A DNA stretch of 64,000 bases from Tenodera sinensis (GCA_030765045.1 CM060965.1:148116374-148180373); one strand, 5' to 3'; positions 36,701 through 43,568 are shown, numbered from the stretch's first letter. A program made the numbers and translations. Notes: generated by a model from the sequence alone, not told the origin.

Positions 36701-39700
36701 TAAAAATTCAATGCCACAACTGGGATTTGAACCACAGACCTTCTGCTTGCCGGGCGGACGCTCTAACCACTGAGCTATTGTGACAAACTGCCAGAATGGC
36801 ATTAAATTCTCAAGCCAGGTCTGTGGTTCAAATCCCAGTTGTGGCATTGAATTTTTAAGTTCCATTTCAACCTCTTAAACTTTGCCCACACACGGCTTGT
36901 GTGTTTAAAAACACCAACAGTAAGTTTGTTGGCATAAATAAATAATAATCATTACATTATTATCGTAACAAAAGCGACAATGAACACTATTGTCATCAAT
37001 GCAATTTCTTTAGAGAGCGATTAGCAGTGGAACTAAACCCCTATACAATTTTTGAAAGCACAATAACACTTTAAGAATGTGTGACATGCGTTACCATATG
37101 GCACCACTAGGTGTTGATGGGTTAAGGACCATTCTTGGTACACCTCACACTTCTGTGATTGCAATATTTAATCCAATGACTAGAAATGTTGAATCTGAAC
37201 AATGACGTTGAGAACATTATTTACTAATGGTGTTCTCTGACAATATTGTTTATAACATTCAGCTGCATTTGCGTCACATCCAGACAAGTGACAGTAACAA
37301 AAAGCACATCTCAGCGTTTAATTTGGAGTAAGTCCACATAAACATGTTCAGTTGTGTGTTTGTTCTCAAATAATAATTTACAATAGAAATAGGAGCTCTG
37401 TTAGGGTCCTAAAATCAGCATCACCCTCCCCTCCCCCATGCTGTATTGTGAAAAGTTTGGCAGCTTCATCGTGGTCACATAGCCTTAAAATTCTAAATTA
37501 GCAAATTACAGAGAATGGCAGCAATGTCAATTCTTGTACCTGTTACATGTTTGAAACTTTGTTGCTAACATTATAATGTTTCTGAATGTTCTTTATTACA
37601 ATTAGAATTACTATCAATCCTCAGAGTGTGCTTTGCTAGAAAAATACTCATACTTATTCCTCACTCACTTTTCAGTTGAGTGGTGGCACTCCAGTGAGAT
37701 TTGAGTATGAGTGTCTCTCAAGTAAGGACAACGGATTTGGCCCTACATCTGTAATTGCATTTCTATTTGACTCCTTTGTGCATTTTATTCTTACTTCCCT
37801 TTTTGTTAATTTCCTTCTAATGTCCCATTAATAACAGTGTTAATGCATTGTTTTTTAATCACCAAAGAAGATATAAACTCTTCCTTCTTAACCTTATGTT
37901 TCTCTACTATTGTCTGGATTATCAATGTTATGTGCTGGTATTCTTCCTTTTTGAATCCTGCTCCAAACACTGTCCCAGGTATTTTTCAAAGTTAAATCTG
38001 AGGCTATAAGCTGATGAATTATAATTTATTTTGTAGTGAAATAAAAATGAAATGAAAATAGCCTAAAATGTCCCGTGAAGGGCAAAGGTCTCATAATAGA
38101 GAAAGTTCATTTATTCTAACGTGGTGAGTTACTCCATGCTAGGTGTTGCACATGCTTATTGTCTACTATTCACTCTTTAGTCTTTATACAGATGTGTCTC
38201 TAAGGATTTCCCGCCACTTCTTCCTCTTGCTGCTCGTGACCACTGCTATCCTGCGTGCTCCTTGAAGAGGTCTGTCCATCAGTGTTTCTGTCTTCTTTGT
38301 AGTCATTTTTCTATACAGGAGTCCCACATAATAGCCTTGTACTTAGGGTGTTCAAGAAAGACTGGCACTAATATTCATACAATGTATTGTAAAAAATCAC
38401 TCATACAGACTGTTGCCCCCCTCAGAATACTTCTCCCTCAATACAATGACTTGTCCCACCTCCTTTGCCATTCCTGGAAAACGTGCAGGAAGCCATTCTT
38501 TGAGAGCCTGTTCAGGGTCGCCTCTAAAGCTTTCACTGCTTTGGTCTCATTGTCGAACCGACGTCCCTTAAGTTTTTTTATGGCTCTCGGGTTAAGAAAA
38601 AAGTTACATGGAGCTAGGTCAGGATTATAAGGTGGAAGAGGTACCGTGGACATATGATTTTGTGCCAGGAAGTCGATAACCGCATCAGCAACATGTGGCT
38701 TGGCATTGACGTGATGAAGCTTGCACTGCTGAATGAGATTCTTTAGCTTTTTTGGGATGTGATCCTTTACCAATTGCTTCAGGATAGTGTTATAGTAATC
38801 TGCAGTGTCTGTAGAGTGTCTTGGAACTGTGAGAATGCAGACTGTCCTCTGGTAATCAAAAACAGTAATGACTACGCCCTTATTGGGTGACTTCTGTACT
38901 CGTGATGATATTTAGAGGCGATTATCAAACACGTTCACTCTCACAGGCTGTCAACAATCAACTGATAGAGCTATCACTGTGTGATTTTCAGTGATTAGCG
39001 ACTAGAATACGTAGTTCAATGGCACATGGACAGATGTCGCAATCAGACACTTAATGAAAAGAAAAAAAAATCAGTGCCAGTCTTTATTGAACATCCCTCG
39101 TATATCGCCTGTTGTCTTGCCATGTGGCCTCCCCATTTCCATTTCCATTTTAATATTGTGTCTAATTATGTCAGATCCTTTGTGGCAACTGGTTCAATCT
39201 CACAGTTGAGATTCTGTCTTTCAGAGACACCCCCAAGAGTTTGCATTGTATTTTCTGTTGGCATATTTGAATTCTGTTTTTCTGATGTGCTGTTAGCGAC
39301 CATGTCTGACACCCAAGGGGAAATACAGGTTAGATATAGATTTCCTATACGTGGACTTTAGTTTGTCTGCCTTGTGTTTTGTCTAAGACCACAAAACACC
39401 TTCCAGTCTAGAGAGGTTCTCCTTTGTATTTCCTTCTCCAGTTGTCCCAGATATGTATACTGTGTTTTGTAGTGCGTACTCATAAATAAGGATATTGAAC
39501 CTACTGCATCAAGGAAACACTTTGAGAGTCATTACAAAAATACCATTGCAGGAATAAGAAAACTTATACTAAAATACATATTAAAATATTTTCATGAGCA
39601 ATAAAAAAAAAATTTGCAACAGGAAAAATATCTTATCTCGTACTTGTTTTTGACAATGATTTTCTAAGAGCTGATGGTTGCTTAATAGGACTTTAAAATG

Positions 39701-42700
39701 CTATCACTTATGCAGAGAAAGGAATTGCTGATATCTGTAATGACAGTTAAAATCGATATAACACTAGCACAAACTTTATTCATTGTAAGAGTTTTCTCCT
39801 TTTTAGATCTTGCAAATCCAAAAACAAACACAAAGAATGCTGGATTTACTCAAGAAGAACGAGATGGAATGACTGCTCTACTGAATGAAGGCTTCATAGA
39901 TAGCTTCAGGCAGTTATATCCTGACAAAACTGGAGCTTATACATTCTGGACATACATGGCCAATGCTCGCTCTAGGAATATAGGCTGGTAAGTGCATTAC
40001 TTTTTCTTTCATAGCATAGCATACTCACTTCATGAGAATTTTTACTTGAAAAATCACCATCCGGCCTGGATGTTTGACATGTCGTAGTCCCCCCCCCCCC
40101 CTCTCTCTCCTTTCTGTGGAAAGCGTAAGCAAAGCACAATCTACATGCATTCTGAATTTGTATTTATACATAAATTTTTGTAGGTCCTGTAATTTAGAGA
40201 CATGTTAATAGAACCTTATTTATACTATATAAATATATAGTTATATATATATATATTAAATCTCAGTGAAATACAACTGAGTGTTACATAATTATAATGC
40301 ACCTACAGCATATGCTATCTTAAACTCGAGGCGTATTTTCCTTATCTCTGTTGACAAAGATGCAAGCTGAGCAGGTGGCTTTCGGCTGCGGAAACAAAAG
40401 ACATAGACATTTGCTGGTAGAGCCAGCAGCTTTCAGCGCAACCATGTTGTAGCAACAAATGAGAAGCAAAGATAAAAATGTTCAATGTCTGGTGTTTACT
40501 GATTAACAGCAGTTTTGTCTTTCATTTCTCAATTGCTTTTAGTCAGCCATGAAGAACAGAAAAAGGAAATGTTATACACTAGATCAGAAAGTAAAATTCA
40601 CACAAAGATGGAATTTAATCCACACAAAACCCAAACCCAAAATTGTTCAGACTTAGAAATTGCTTACACAATACTACGTAGTCATCAGTAACAAAATGAG
40701 AGGTGTGCACTTAATGCAACAAAAGTGAAACAAGCTAAATTAACTGATTTCTTTAAAGCAGGACCAAGTTCAAAATAATGTTTTCTTAGTACATATCTTT
40801 GTTGTTTGCAAAATGTTACATATGTATGCTTTTTAAGAGTCTGGACTGAAAAATTCAATGCCATAGCCGGGATTTGAACCACGATCTTCCGCTTATCGAG
40901 CGGCTGCTTTAACCACTAAGCTACCATGGCCAACTTGCCAGTACGACATTAAATTCCCCATTGGATTAATACTTTTTCCCGGTTAGACTACAAGAGAATC
41001 TCACATCAGAGATAAATGCCCCAAGTGCAACTTACAATTGTACAGTGGTATTTTTTAGAGGTGGCGCGTGACCTTGCTCGAATGTGCACGAGTGACATCA
41101 TGCAAAGCGATGGTGGGGGTAAGTTTCCACCAGCAGCCTGCTGGCTAGTGGGTTAGAAGTCGAAGAGATATTAACCAGACACCCCTTTTATCTTGCAATG
41201 GACAAGTGGACTCGACCATGAACTACTGCGCAACATTACGTCACACGCCACCTCTAAAAAATACCTCTGTAAGTACTTCATGTCCCAGGTTTAAGTAACC
41301 TTTAGATGGTAATTATTATTTATTTAGGCCAACAAGCTTACTACTGCTGTTTTTAAACCCACAAGCCATGTGTGGGCAATGTTTCAAACACACATTGCTC
41401 TTAAAACATTGCCGATACACATCTTGTGTGTTTAAAAACACCAGCAGTGTTGATGGCATAAATAAATAATATGTATGCTTTTTTTAAAAAAAAAATATGT
41501 TCCATTATCAAAATCTCATTTATAACTAATTCTGAGTTACAAGTAATCTTCCATCTTCCCCATGATATATGCATAAATTGGGTTCAACTGTACAAAGTTC
41601 AATTTTTTTTTTTGGAATATACTACCGGTTAGATGTATTTAATATGCATACCCAAACTATCAGGGACAGTAGTTATAGCAGACACAGCTTATTGAGATAG
41701 CCCAAAAAACAACCTTGACTTTTTTCCCCCATTATGGTGCAGTCTGGTTATATTTGGTGATATTCCATCCGTTAGATTGCATTAGTGCTGCCAACTGTTC
41801 GTAAGATATAACCATGGTAAAGCTATGGCAATTGTTGGTGTTATTGCGTGTTATGTTGCCACAGAAGCCCTTGTATATGAACATATTGCAGAAAGGCCAA
41901 CCGATAGATTTTAAAACAAGATTCTGTTTAGATGCCATATTAATTAATTAATCAATCAGTGGGTATAATGCTCGTATTTGCGTGGTTCCGTTATAGTTAC
42001 TGTTGTTATTTTTGTGTTTGCTACACAGTAGTGCATTAAATACGTATTGTACCTATATATTACGATATTTAGCGCTCAGAAGTAATTTTATCCAAAAATG
42101 TTCTTGCAGAACAAGATTTGCTGAAGATGAGTAGGTTCATTAAGTGTTGTGTGGTAACGATGTTCAAGCATTATTATCGTTTGAAAGTATGTTACTTTAA
42201 CCCTGTGATATTTGAGGTTAGAAATGCGTTTATTATGTACGTTGGCAGGACTGCTTTTTGCGATTCTTTCGTCAACTGTTTAGTGTAATGTTGGCCATTT
42301 TGAACTCTTGGTGACTGCCGATAAGCTATGTCTACTATACAATAGTAATTTTATTGCATTGCTGAGTGCCGTTACACTGTATTTGTGATCTTATTAATCT
42401 GTTAGAATTAATTCATATTGCTTAAGTAAAATGAGATCTGTATTTGTAAATAATCCCTTTTACTAACTGGTTTTTAAAACTGTGTAATGAAATTGAATTT
42501 TACAGTAACGTTAAAATGTATTCAGTCATGAATAAAGGCACAATACACCACATTTTGCATTTTTAATTCACTAAATTATCAAAATATATAATTTTAAAAT
42601 ACAGTAGAACCCTGCTAATCTGAATTAATTAGGGGTAGGGTCTGTTCAGATTCAGAAATATTCAGATTATTCAAAAAATTATATAAATTCAGCTGTAGGA

Positions 42701-43568
42701 TTAGCAGCTACAAGGTAATGTAGCATACCGATGTGAGGAAGTGACAAGGTTATGATTACCACCCACGACATAATTACAATGTATTCTTTTGACCTGTGGA
42801 CACAGCGCATCACATGTGATAGTGGTGGTATGTAGTTGGTTCAATTTGTTTTACTGTTGTTAGCATCATTCTACAGTAATTTATGCCTTTTGCTCAGAAA
42901 TCAATACAGAACAGATGCTTGTTTGTGTTACACCATGCATCATGATATCAACCAAATGAAAACATAGAATGTATGTCAAAAGAAAAACTAGAATGCTTTC
43001 TGTACACACACACTTCTATTATTTTTTTTAAATTATGGATTTGTGTTCAGTTTTTCCAGAATTTCAGATAAGCGGGGTTCTGCTGTACATCTACCAGTAG
43101 TATAATGAATCCATTTAAAGAGTCTGTAAAATAGATTATCCAACAGATTTTTGCCTCTCTCCTACGCAAGTAGCCGTTATTCTCTATTGCAGCATAGCTT
43201 CAAAGAAGGCAGTGTGGTAATTTTCAACATCTTAAAAGTATAATCAAGAGCTTTCAGCTTCTTAATTGATATTGTCAGCAATTTCAACTGCTGGAAGATA
43301 GCAGGATCTAAAAAAAGTTCAAGAAAAAAATATTTTGGGGGAAGAATAATTCTTAAATTAAGGTTATGCTCATAGTAAAAAAAAAATGTTAATATTAACT
43401 TTTGTTTTGATGCTGAAGCTATATAAATTAAGGTAATTCTTGTCTTTCAGGCGTCTGGATTACTTCATCTTGTCAAAAGAGTTGCTGCCTAATTTGTGTG
43501 ACAGCATCATTCGTTCAGAAGTTTATGGAAGTGACCACTGCCCCATCACTTTACTTCTCCATATTTGA
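14856..43568 (+). CDS. APEX1: AP endonuclease, APEX1/ExoIII family (seven coding exons)
   Basis: Class II AP endonuclease of base excision repair. It cleaves DNA 5' of abasic sites in the nucleus. Coding exons: 14856-14882, 27975-28481, 31893-32019, 32138-32281, 32361-32504, 39807-39987, 43451-43568. All introns are GT-AG, and the joined frame is 415 codons plus TGA. Residues 1-160 are a charged tail with acidic-serine stretches and a basic cluster (77-89) that could be a nuclear localisation signal. Residues 161-415 are the endonuclease fold. Family catalytic residues are all present: Asn169 (SWNV), Glu197 (QETK), Tyr269 (YVPNAGRG), Asp308 and Asn310 (GDMNVA), Asp380 (WRLDYF), Asp405-His406 (GSDHCP). 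The residue matching human redox Cys65 is Ser166. The tail is longer than in the human 318-residue protein and shorter than in fly Rrp1. The short first exon is the least certain part. Confidence 0.93.
15228..15762 (+). other. Possible alternative exon and unexplained ORF in intron 1
   Basis: A good acceptor (TTTATTTCAG) precedes 15228. From there a frame in phase with exon 1 reads NLVLQLNEIKGDLDSILVNI, then a basic run KKRR, to a TGA at 15372. In another frame a 154-codon ORF occupies 15298-15762 and contains a donor-like GTAAGT at 15682. Neither product is recognised. An open frame of this length could occur by chance in a window this size. Confidence 0.25.
16044..16844 (-). repeat. Family X copy in intron 1
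   Basis: Single inverted copy (relative to cluster A) with a shortened start. Contains the blocks for CTCCAAAATGTTTCACT, TTGAGAGACATTAAACTTAA and two copies of the terminal CTTCCCCTACTTACAG segment, the second ending GAGAAAGTAAAAA. Confidence 0.8.
16850..17300 (-). pseudogene. Mariner/IS630-type transposase C-terminal relic
   Basis: The minus strand encodes a fragment with YKTNPHTLEQLKQNICQEI and a terminal FQHLLS, typical of the last part of Tc1/mariner-class transposases from arthropods. A second, longer copy of the same element lies at about 24690-25300, including the shared flank with ACCATACAACATTTTTAAAA. Only the C-terminus remains here. Confidence 0.6.
17370..17736 (-). pseudogene. 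Tc1-like transposase C-terminal relic
   Basis: Minus-strand translation gives MTWPSQSSDLFPIELLWEKL, the block around the third catalytic acidic residue of Tc1 transposases. It is followed by LWQRLLQAWG, MP-C-KAVIKATGGHF and ERKL in a shifted frame. The preceding part keeps a degenerate version of the DNGPKHTS region. It is truncated upstream, and the C-terminus is frameshifted near 17480. Confidence 0.75.
17737..18420. other. Unassigned intron 1 sequence with poly(G)
   Basis: No gene recognised. Contains a 21-base G run at 17896-17916. Confidence 0.4.
18424..18842 (-). mobile_element. tRNA-derived SINE, family B, with A/GAA-rich tail
   Basis: Read on the minus strand it starts with a tRNA-like head GTGGCCGAGCAGTTAGAGC followed by a B-box GGGCTCGATCC. 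The body has CTGGTTTTCTCTGGGTTTTC, and the tail at 18424-18470 is A-rich with GAA repeats. A second copy lies at 23967-24222. Confidence 0.75.
18843..19116. other. Unassigned intron 1 spacer
   Basis: A 63-codon + frame (18866-19057) matches nothing I recognise. No other feature. Confidence 0.3.
19117..19954 (-). repeat. Family X full-length solo copy
   Basis: Near full-length copy (about 838 bp) that stands alone. The boundaries read ATCTGATGTGTTACAC at the left and GAGAAAGTAAAA at the right, with A-rich flanks. Contains the (CA)n block near 19793-19808. Useful for defining the true ends of family X. Confidence 0.85.
19955..22336. other. Unassigned intron 1 sequence
   Basis: Mostly AT-rich sequence without a recognised gene. 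Short frames at 21477-21719 and 21929-22186 (+) have no recognised family. Simple tracts: A-rich then (CA)n at about 21378-21410, and T runs near 21185 and 21669. Confidence 0.35.
20693..20745 (-). mobile_element. Solo 3' end of the I-like retrotransposon family
   Basis: Contains TTTAAGGGCCCGTCGACA. Its complement matches the 3' end of the I-like element at about 62975-62998 (TGTCGACGGGCCCTTAAAC core). About 50 bp; probably a severely 5'-truncated insertion. Confidence 0.45.
22387..23070 (+). CDS. Penelope-like polyprotein C-terminus with GIY-YIG endonuclease
   Basis: An open frame of 227 codons. Residues about 50-70 hold the linker with HTFRQNGYSIEDIEASI, as seen after the RT in Penelope-like proteins. 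Residues about 135-175 hold GVYRIPCECGTPYIGQTGRT then ISTRVKEH, the GIY-YIG nuclease core (here GVY and YIG) with the CxC pair. Residues about 170-195 hold the ELAEHCFEKDH motif with Cys/His ligands. The frame begins inside the inverted terminal repeat, so the ATG is incidental and the protein is 5'-truncated, with no RT domain. It is intact as a frame but unlikely to be expressed as a functional element. Confidence 0.85.
   Translation: MLSGFEPGVVMKRHHKSQRVGVLNTLFHRALSISDPSHLKQELQHVRHTFRQNGYSIEDIEASISKAKRGKPQTQQTPDQPTASACIPYTGSLSGRISRILAKHIRTIHKPPLKIQHLVRPVKDKLHLNVLGVYRIPCECGTPYIGQTGRTISTRVKEHERSIRLTQPEKSELAEHCFEKDHRANFKETTIVAKCSGLWERRVKEALAISSEKSTLNRDAGLQFSPS
23218..23258 (+). ncRNA. Hammerhead-ribozyme-like core in the Penelope terminal repeat
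   Basis: Contains CTGAAGA (23218-23224, fitting CUGANGA), then a helix II GGGAG/CTCCC pair (23226-23230 with 23240-23244), then GAAA (23245-23248), a tiny helix III CGT/ATG and TC at the expected cleavage point (23257-23258). Hammerhead motifs are known in Penelope-like terminal repeats. No good helix I is visible beside the core, so activity is doubtful. Confidence 0.45.
23313..23639. other. Unassigned intron 1 spacer
   Basis: No feature recognised right of the Penelope target duplication. Confidence 0.3.
23640..23966 (+). pseudogene. RTE-like non-LTR retrotransposon C-terminal relic
   Basis: Joined across frameshifts, the translation resembles the end of RTE-type proteins: an LMYGSNTWPLRRSDER-like stretch near 23670-23720, then a block with SERIPYQM and YPGRPLR near 23880-23950. 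No open frame. The call rests on order and motif resemblance only. Confidence 0.4.
23967..24222 (-). mobile_element. tRNA-derived SINE, family B, second copy
   Basis: Minus-strand head near 24222 and body GGGTTTCCTCCGGGTTCTCC, matching the copy at 18424-18842. The poly(A) tail is the T run at 23968-23983 on the + strand. Confidence 0.7.
24223..24690. other. Unassigned intron 1 sequence
   Basis: Nothing recognised. Confidence 0.3.
24690..25300 (-). pseudogene. Mariner/IS630-type transposase relic, longer copy
   Basis: Same family as the relic at 16850-17300. Minus-strand pieces give SATAHMAKLSMRTIESVFQD, then PPDLTPCDFDLWGNLK (third catalytic Asp region), then a Lys/Thr/Pro/His stretch and CELWQVMNSFLKRCQK. 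Frameshifts and an internal gap relative to the first copy show it is dead. Confidence 0.65.
25301..25780. other. Unassigned intron 1 sequence
   Basis: May include the decayed upstream part of the neighbouring transposase relics. No motif seen. Confidence 0.3.
25780..26110 (-). pseudogene. Mariner-class transposase relic
   Basis: Minus-strand frame with TAIQHPPHSPDLALSDFHLF, the conserved block around the last catalytic Asp of mariner-class transposases (usual form HPPYSPDLAPSDFHLF). Only a short part remains, and the rest is unrecognisable. Confidence 0.6.
26111..26459. other. Unassigned intron 1 sequence
   Basis: No supported feature. Confidence 0.3.
26460..26662. repeat. (ATT)n microsatellite followed by (CCA)n-rich tract
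   Basis: Nearly pure ATT/TTA triplets at about 26460-26605, then ACC/CCA-type triplets to about 26650. The long isoleucine or asparagine reading frames here are artefacts of the triplet repeat. Confidence 0.95.
26692..26935. repeat. Direct duplication of about 105 bp
   Basis: Two copies, about 26692-26795 and 26829-26933. Both contain TATCTTAAATGATTG and end with AAACAAAAGCACATGGCAAA. Confidence 0.85.
26955..27265 (+). pseudogene. Possible DDE transposase N-terminal relic
   Basis: A frame broken by one stop gives MSTPKWKVVSKKSK, then VHFDNNLPTIAKVLVVANTN and LLKKIGFECMNNCSEIQ. The pattern resembles the helix-turn-helix region of some Tc1/IS630-related transposases. The call is tentative. 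Confidence 0.35.
27266..27974. other. End of intron 1 with (ATT)n microsatellite
   Basis: ATT triplets at about 27501-27585, with interspersed GTT triplets to about 27616. The rest is unassigned. It ends at the exon 2 acceptor. Confidence 0.7.
27975..28481 (+). CDS. APEX1: AP endonuclease coding exon 2 (charged tail and start of catalytic domain)
   Basis: Acceptor TTTTAG before 27975 and donor GTGAGT after 28481. Encodes residues 10-178, phase 0 at both ends. Lys/Glu/Asp/Ser-rich tail, then the first catalytic motif WNFKISSWNVGGLKG with Asn169. Confidence 0.93.
28890..29197 (-). mobile_element. tRNA-derived SINE, family C
   Basis: Read on the minus strand the head has GCCGTGGCATAGTGGACTAA (A-box) and GGGTTCAATCCCA (B-box). 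The body contains GGACGGGTGCCCACTCAG and ends near 28890. One copy only in the window, so the family call rests on the tRNA-like head. Confidence 0.6.
29198..29325 (+). mobile_element. 3' end of an RNase-H-type non-LTR retrotransposon
   Basis: Closely matches the 3' end of the insertion at 55694-56673, read on the minus strand there: shared GACCACCTTCAAAT, CAGCCACTTCTAGCACCCCA and TTAGCTAA. A 5'-truncated copy abutting the SINE C head. Confidence 0.7.
29895..30022 (-). mobile_element. SINE family A fragment
   Basis: Minus-strand body only. Contains complements of CAATATGACCTAACTGGTGG and AAGAGAAGATGCAAATCAGG, matching the copies at 8884-9117 and 32745-32998. Confidence 0.65.
30033..30875 (-). 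repeat. Family X near-full-length copy in intron 2
   Basis: About 840 bp with both ends: starts AGTCTGATGACTTTCTC and ends near GCACAGAAAATAAA. Contains a (CA)n run at about 30702-30731 and a G run at about 30760-30774. Confidence 0.85.
30876..31892. other. Rest of intron 2, purine-rich
   Basis: A/G-rich sequence, especially 31400-31750. No coding or repeat feature identified beyond the base bias. Confidence 0.4.
31893..32019 (+). CDS. APEX1: AP endonuclease coding exon 3
   Basis: Residues 179-220 plus the first base of codon 221. Contains FCMQETKCSE with the metal-binding Glu197. Acceptor TTCCAG, donor GTATGC. Confidence 0.95.
32138..32281 (+). CDS. APEX1: AP endonuclease coding exon 4
   Basis: Completes Gly221 and encodes GYAGVGVFTKQ through FYLVAI, ending in the first base of Tyr269. 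Acceptor preceded by a strong pyrimidine tract (ACTCCAG), donor GTAAGT. Confidence 0.95.
32361..32504 (+). CDS. APEX1: AP endonuclease coding exon 5
   Basis: Completes Tyr269 and encodes VPNAGRGLVNLPKR and ILCGDMNVAHEAI, with Asp308 and Asn310 of the active site. Acceptor TTGACAG, donor GTAAGT. Confidence 0.95.
32505..32744. other. Start of intron 5, unassigned
   Basis: AT-rich. Nothing recognised before the SINE tail. Confidence 0.3.
32745..32998 (-). mobile_element. tRNA-derived SINE, family A, with head and poly(A) tail
   Basis: Minus-strand head includes GATGGTTAGCGTGTCTGCC (A-box) and CGAGTTTGAATCTCG (B-box). Body includes AGAAGACGAATGTCGGATAA. The poly(A) tail appears as T run 32745-32758 on the + strand. 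Best preserved copy of the family here. Confidence 0.8.
33021..33183. repeat. Hairpin of about 42-bp arms bounded by 14-bp direct repeats
   Basis: Near-perfect inverted repeat: left arm about 33075-33116 (TTTGAGGTCATTTTGAGTCA), right arm about 33137-33170 onward in inverse. ACAAGTATAGCTCA occurs exactly at 33021-33034 and 33170-33183. It fits a small foldback insertion with a target duplication. Confidence 0.8.
33430..34090 (-). pseudogene. Mariner-like element relic
   Basis: Left end has CGAGGGTGGATCAGAAAATA, like a mariner terminal inverted repeat. Minus-strand pieces around 33780-34085 resemble the C-terminal block LITHHTA...DFHLF...LQTSVQKWLEAM. The right end was not found. Heavily frameshifted. 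Confidence 0.5.
34091..35399. other. Unassigned intron 5 sequence
   Basis: Short overlapping frames at 34328-34561 (+) have no recognised family. The left part may belong to the decayed mariner relic. Confidence 0.3.
35780..36420 (-). pseudogene. piggyBac transposase relic
   Basis: Minus-strand translation: KNYGHFETVLEKNDGWFMF, then (after a frameshift near 36235) a DNSVVTMIASVC block, KRFSQQQK and WPRLVAKYNAFMEGTDQMEQ. The last corresponds to the YN-x-x-M-GG-V-D region of piggyBac transposases. About the last third of the protein, non-functional. Confidence 0.75.
36681..36955 (-). mobile_element. tRNA-like SINE with a 60-bp inverted duplication
   Basis: Positions 36713-36784 read on the minus strand as a 72-nt tRNA-like sequence: seven-base acceptor pairing, D-arm GCTCAGTGGTTAGAGC, anticodon loop CCGGCAA, T-loop TTCAAAT. 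Mismatches in the stems and a C at position 33 argue against a working tRNA. Arms 36681-36741 and 36816-36877 are inverted copies. A related tRNA-like head is at 40860-40930. Confidence 0.7.
37126..38339. other. Unassigned intron 5 sequence
   Basis: Nothing recognised. Confidence 0.3.
38340..39102 (-). mobile_element. Mariner element with TIRs and TA duplication, internally deleted
   Basis: Element 38342-39100 between TA dinucleotides (38340-38341, 39101-39102). Left end CTTAGGGTGTTCAAGAAAGA, right end read inward CGAGGGATGTTCAATAAAGA, followed on both sides by CTGGCACT. At 759 bp it is about half a normal mariner, so the N-terminal half of the gene is mostly missing. Confidence 0.88.
38436..38800 (-). 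pseudogene. Mariner transposase C-terminal half
   Basis: Minus-strand frame of 111 codons. HHVNAKPHVADAVIDFLAQN occupies the HHDNAKPH position, so the second catalytic Asp is Val. Then VPLPPYNPDLAPCNFFL (third Asp), LKGRRFDNETKAV and FLHVFQEWQRRWDK. Open in the C-terminal half but catalytically dead. Confidence 0.88.
39103..39806. other. End of intron 5, unassigned
   Basis: Nothing recognised beyond the exon 6 acceptor. Confidence 0.35.
39807..39987 (+). CDS. APEX1: AP endonuclease coding exon 6
   Basis: Completes Asp317 and encodes NPKTNTKNAGFTQEER, then SFRQLYPDKTGAYTFWTYM, ending in the first two bases of Trp377. Acceptor TTTTAG, donor GTAAGT. Confidence 0.95.
39988..40845. other. Start of intron 6, unassigned
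   Basis: C run near 40089-40100 and a (TA)n stretch near 40230-40258. No gene recognised. Confidence 0.35.
40846..40990 (-). mobile_element. tRNA-like SINE, same family as 36681-36955
   Basis: Minus-strand tRNA-like segment 40860-40930 with GTAGCTTAGTGGTTAAAGC and TGGTTCAAATCCCGGC. The flanks TTCAATGCCATA and ACATTAAATTC also match the 36.7-kb copy. Confidence 0.7.
41041..41271. mobile_element. Tc1/mariner-like MITE
   Basis: Element 41043-41269 (227 bp) flanked by TA. Terminal inverted repeats of about 29 bp: left CAGTGGTATTTTTTAGAGGT, right read inward CAGAGGTATTTTTTAGAGGT, followed by GGCG[C/T]GTGAC. No coding capacity. Confidence 0.88.
41312..41472. repeat. Foldback repeat
   Basis: Two inverted arms of about 65-75 bp: 41315-41388 (TTATTTATTTAGGCCAACAA) and 41402-41470 in inverse (GTTTAAAAACACCAGCAG). 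A single arm with TGTGTGTTTAAAAACACC also follows the tRNA-like SINE at 36895-36950. Confidence 0.75.
41473..42599. other. Unassigned intron 6 sequence
   Basis: No recognised feature. Confidence 0.3.
42600..43087. mobile_element. pogo/Tigger-like MITE
   Basis: Element 42602-43085 (484 bp) between TA dinucleotides. Left end CAGTAGAACCCTGCTAATCT, right end read inward CAGCAGAACCCCGCTTATCT. This terminal type, CAGNAGAACCCNGCT, is characteristic of pogo/Tigger-like elements. No ORF. Confidence 0.82.
43451..43568 (+). CDS. APEX1: AP endonuclease coding exon 7 (terminal)
   Basis: Completes Trp377 and encodes RLDYFILSKELLP and YGSDHCPITLLLHI, then TGA at 43566-43568. Supplies Asp380, Asp405 and the catalytic His406. 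Acceptor CTTTCAG. Confidence 0.95.

Larger units (their letters stand above)
35400..37125 (-). mobile_element. piggyBac-superfamily element with TTAA target duplication
   Basis: Element at 35404-37121, with TTAA at 35400-35403 and 37122-37125. The ends are inverted: left ACCATTAACACCAG, right read inward CCCATCAACACCTAG. The interior holds a decayed piggyBac transposase and a later tRNA-derived palindromic insertion at about 36681-36955. Confidence 0.85.

Noticed and set aside
36713..36784. Possible functional tRNA (minus strand, loop with GGC anticodon)
   Set aside because: Mismatches in the anticodon and T stems, C instead of T before the anticodon, an adjoining inverted duplicate and a related copy at 40860 fit a SINE head better than a tRNA gene.
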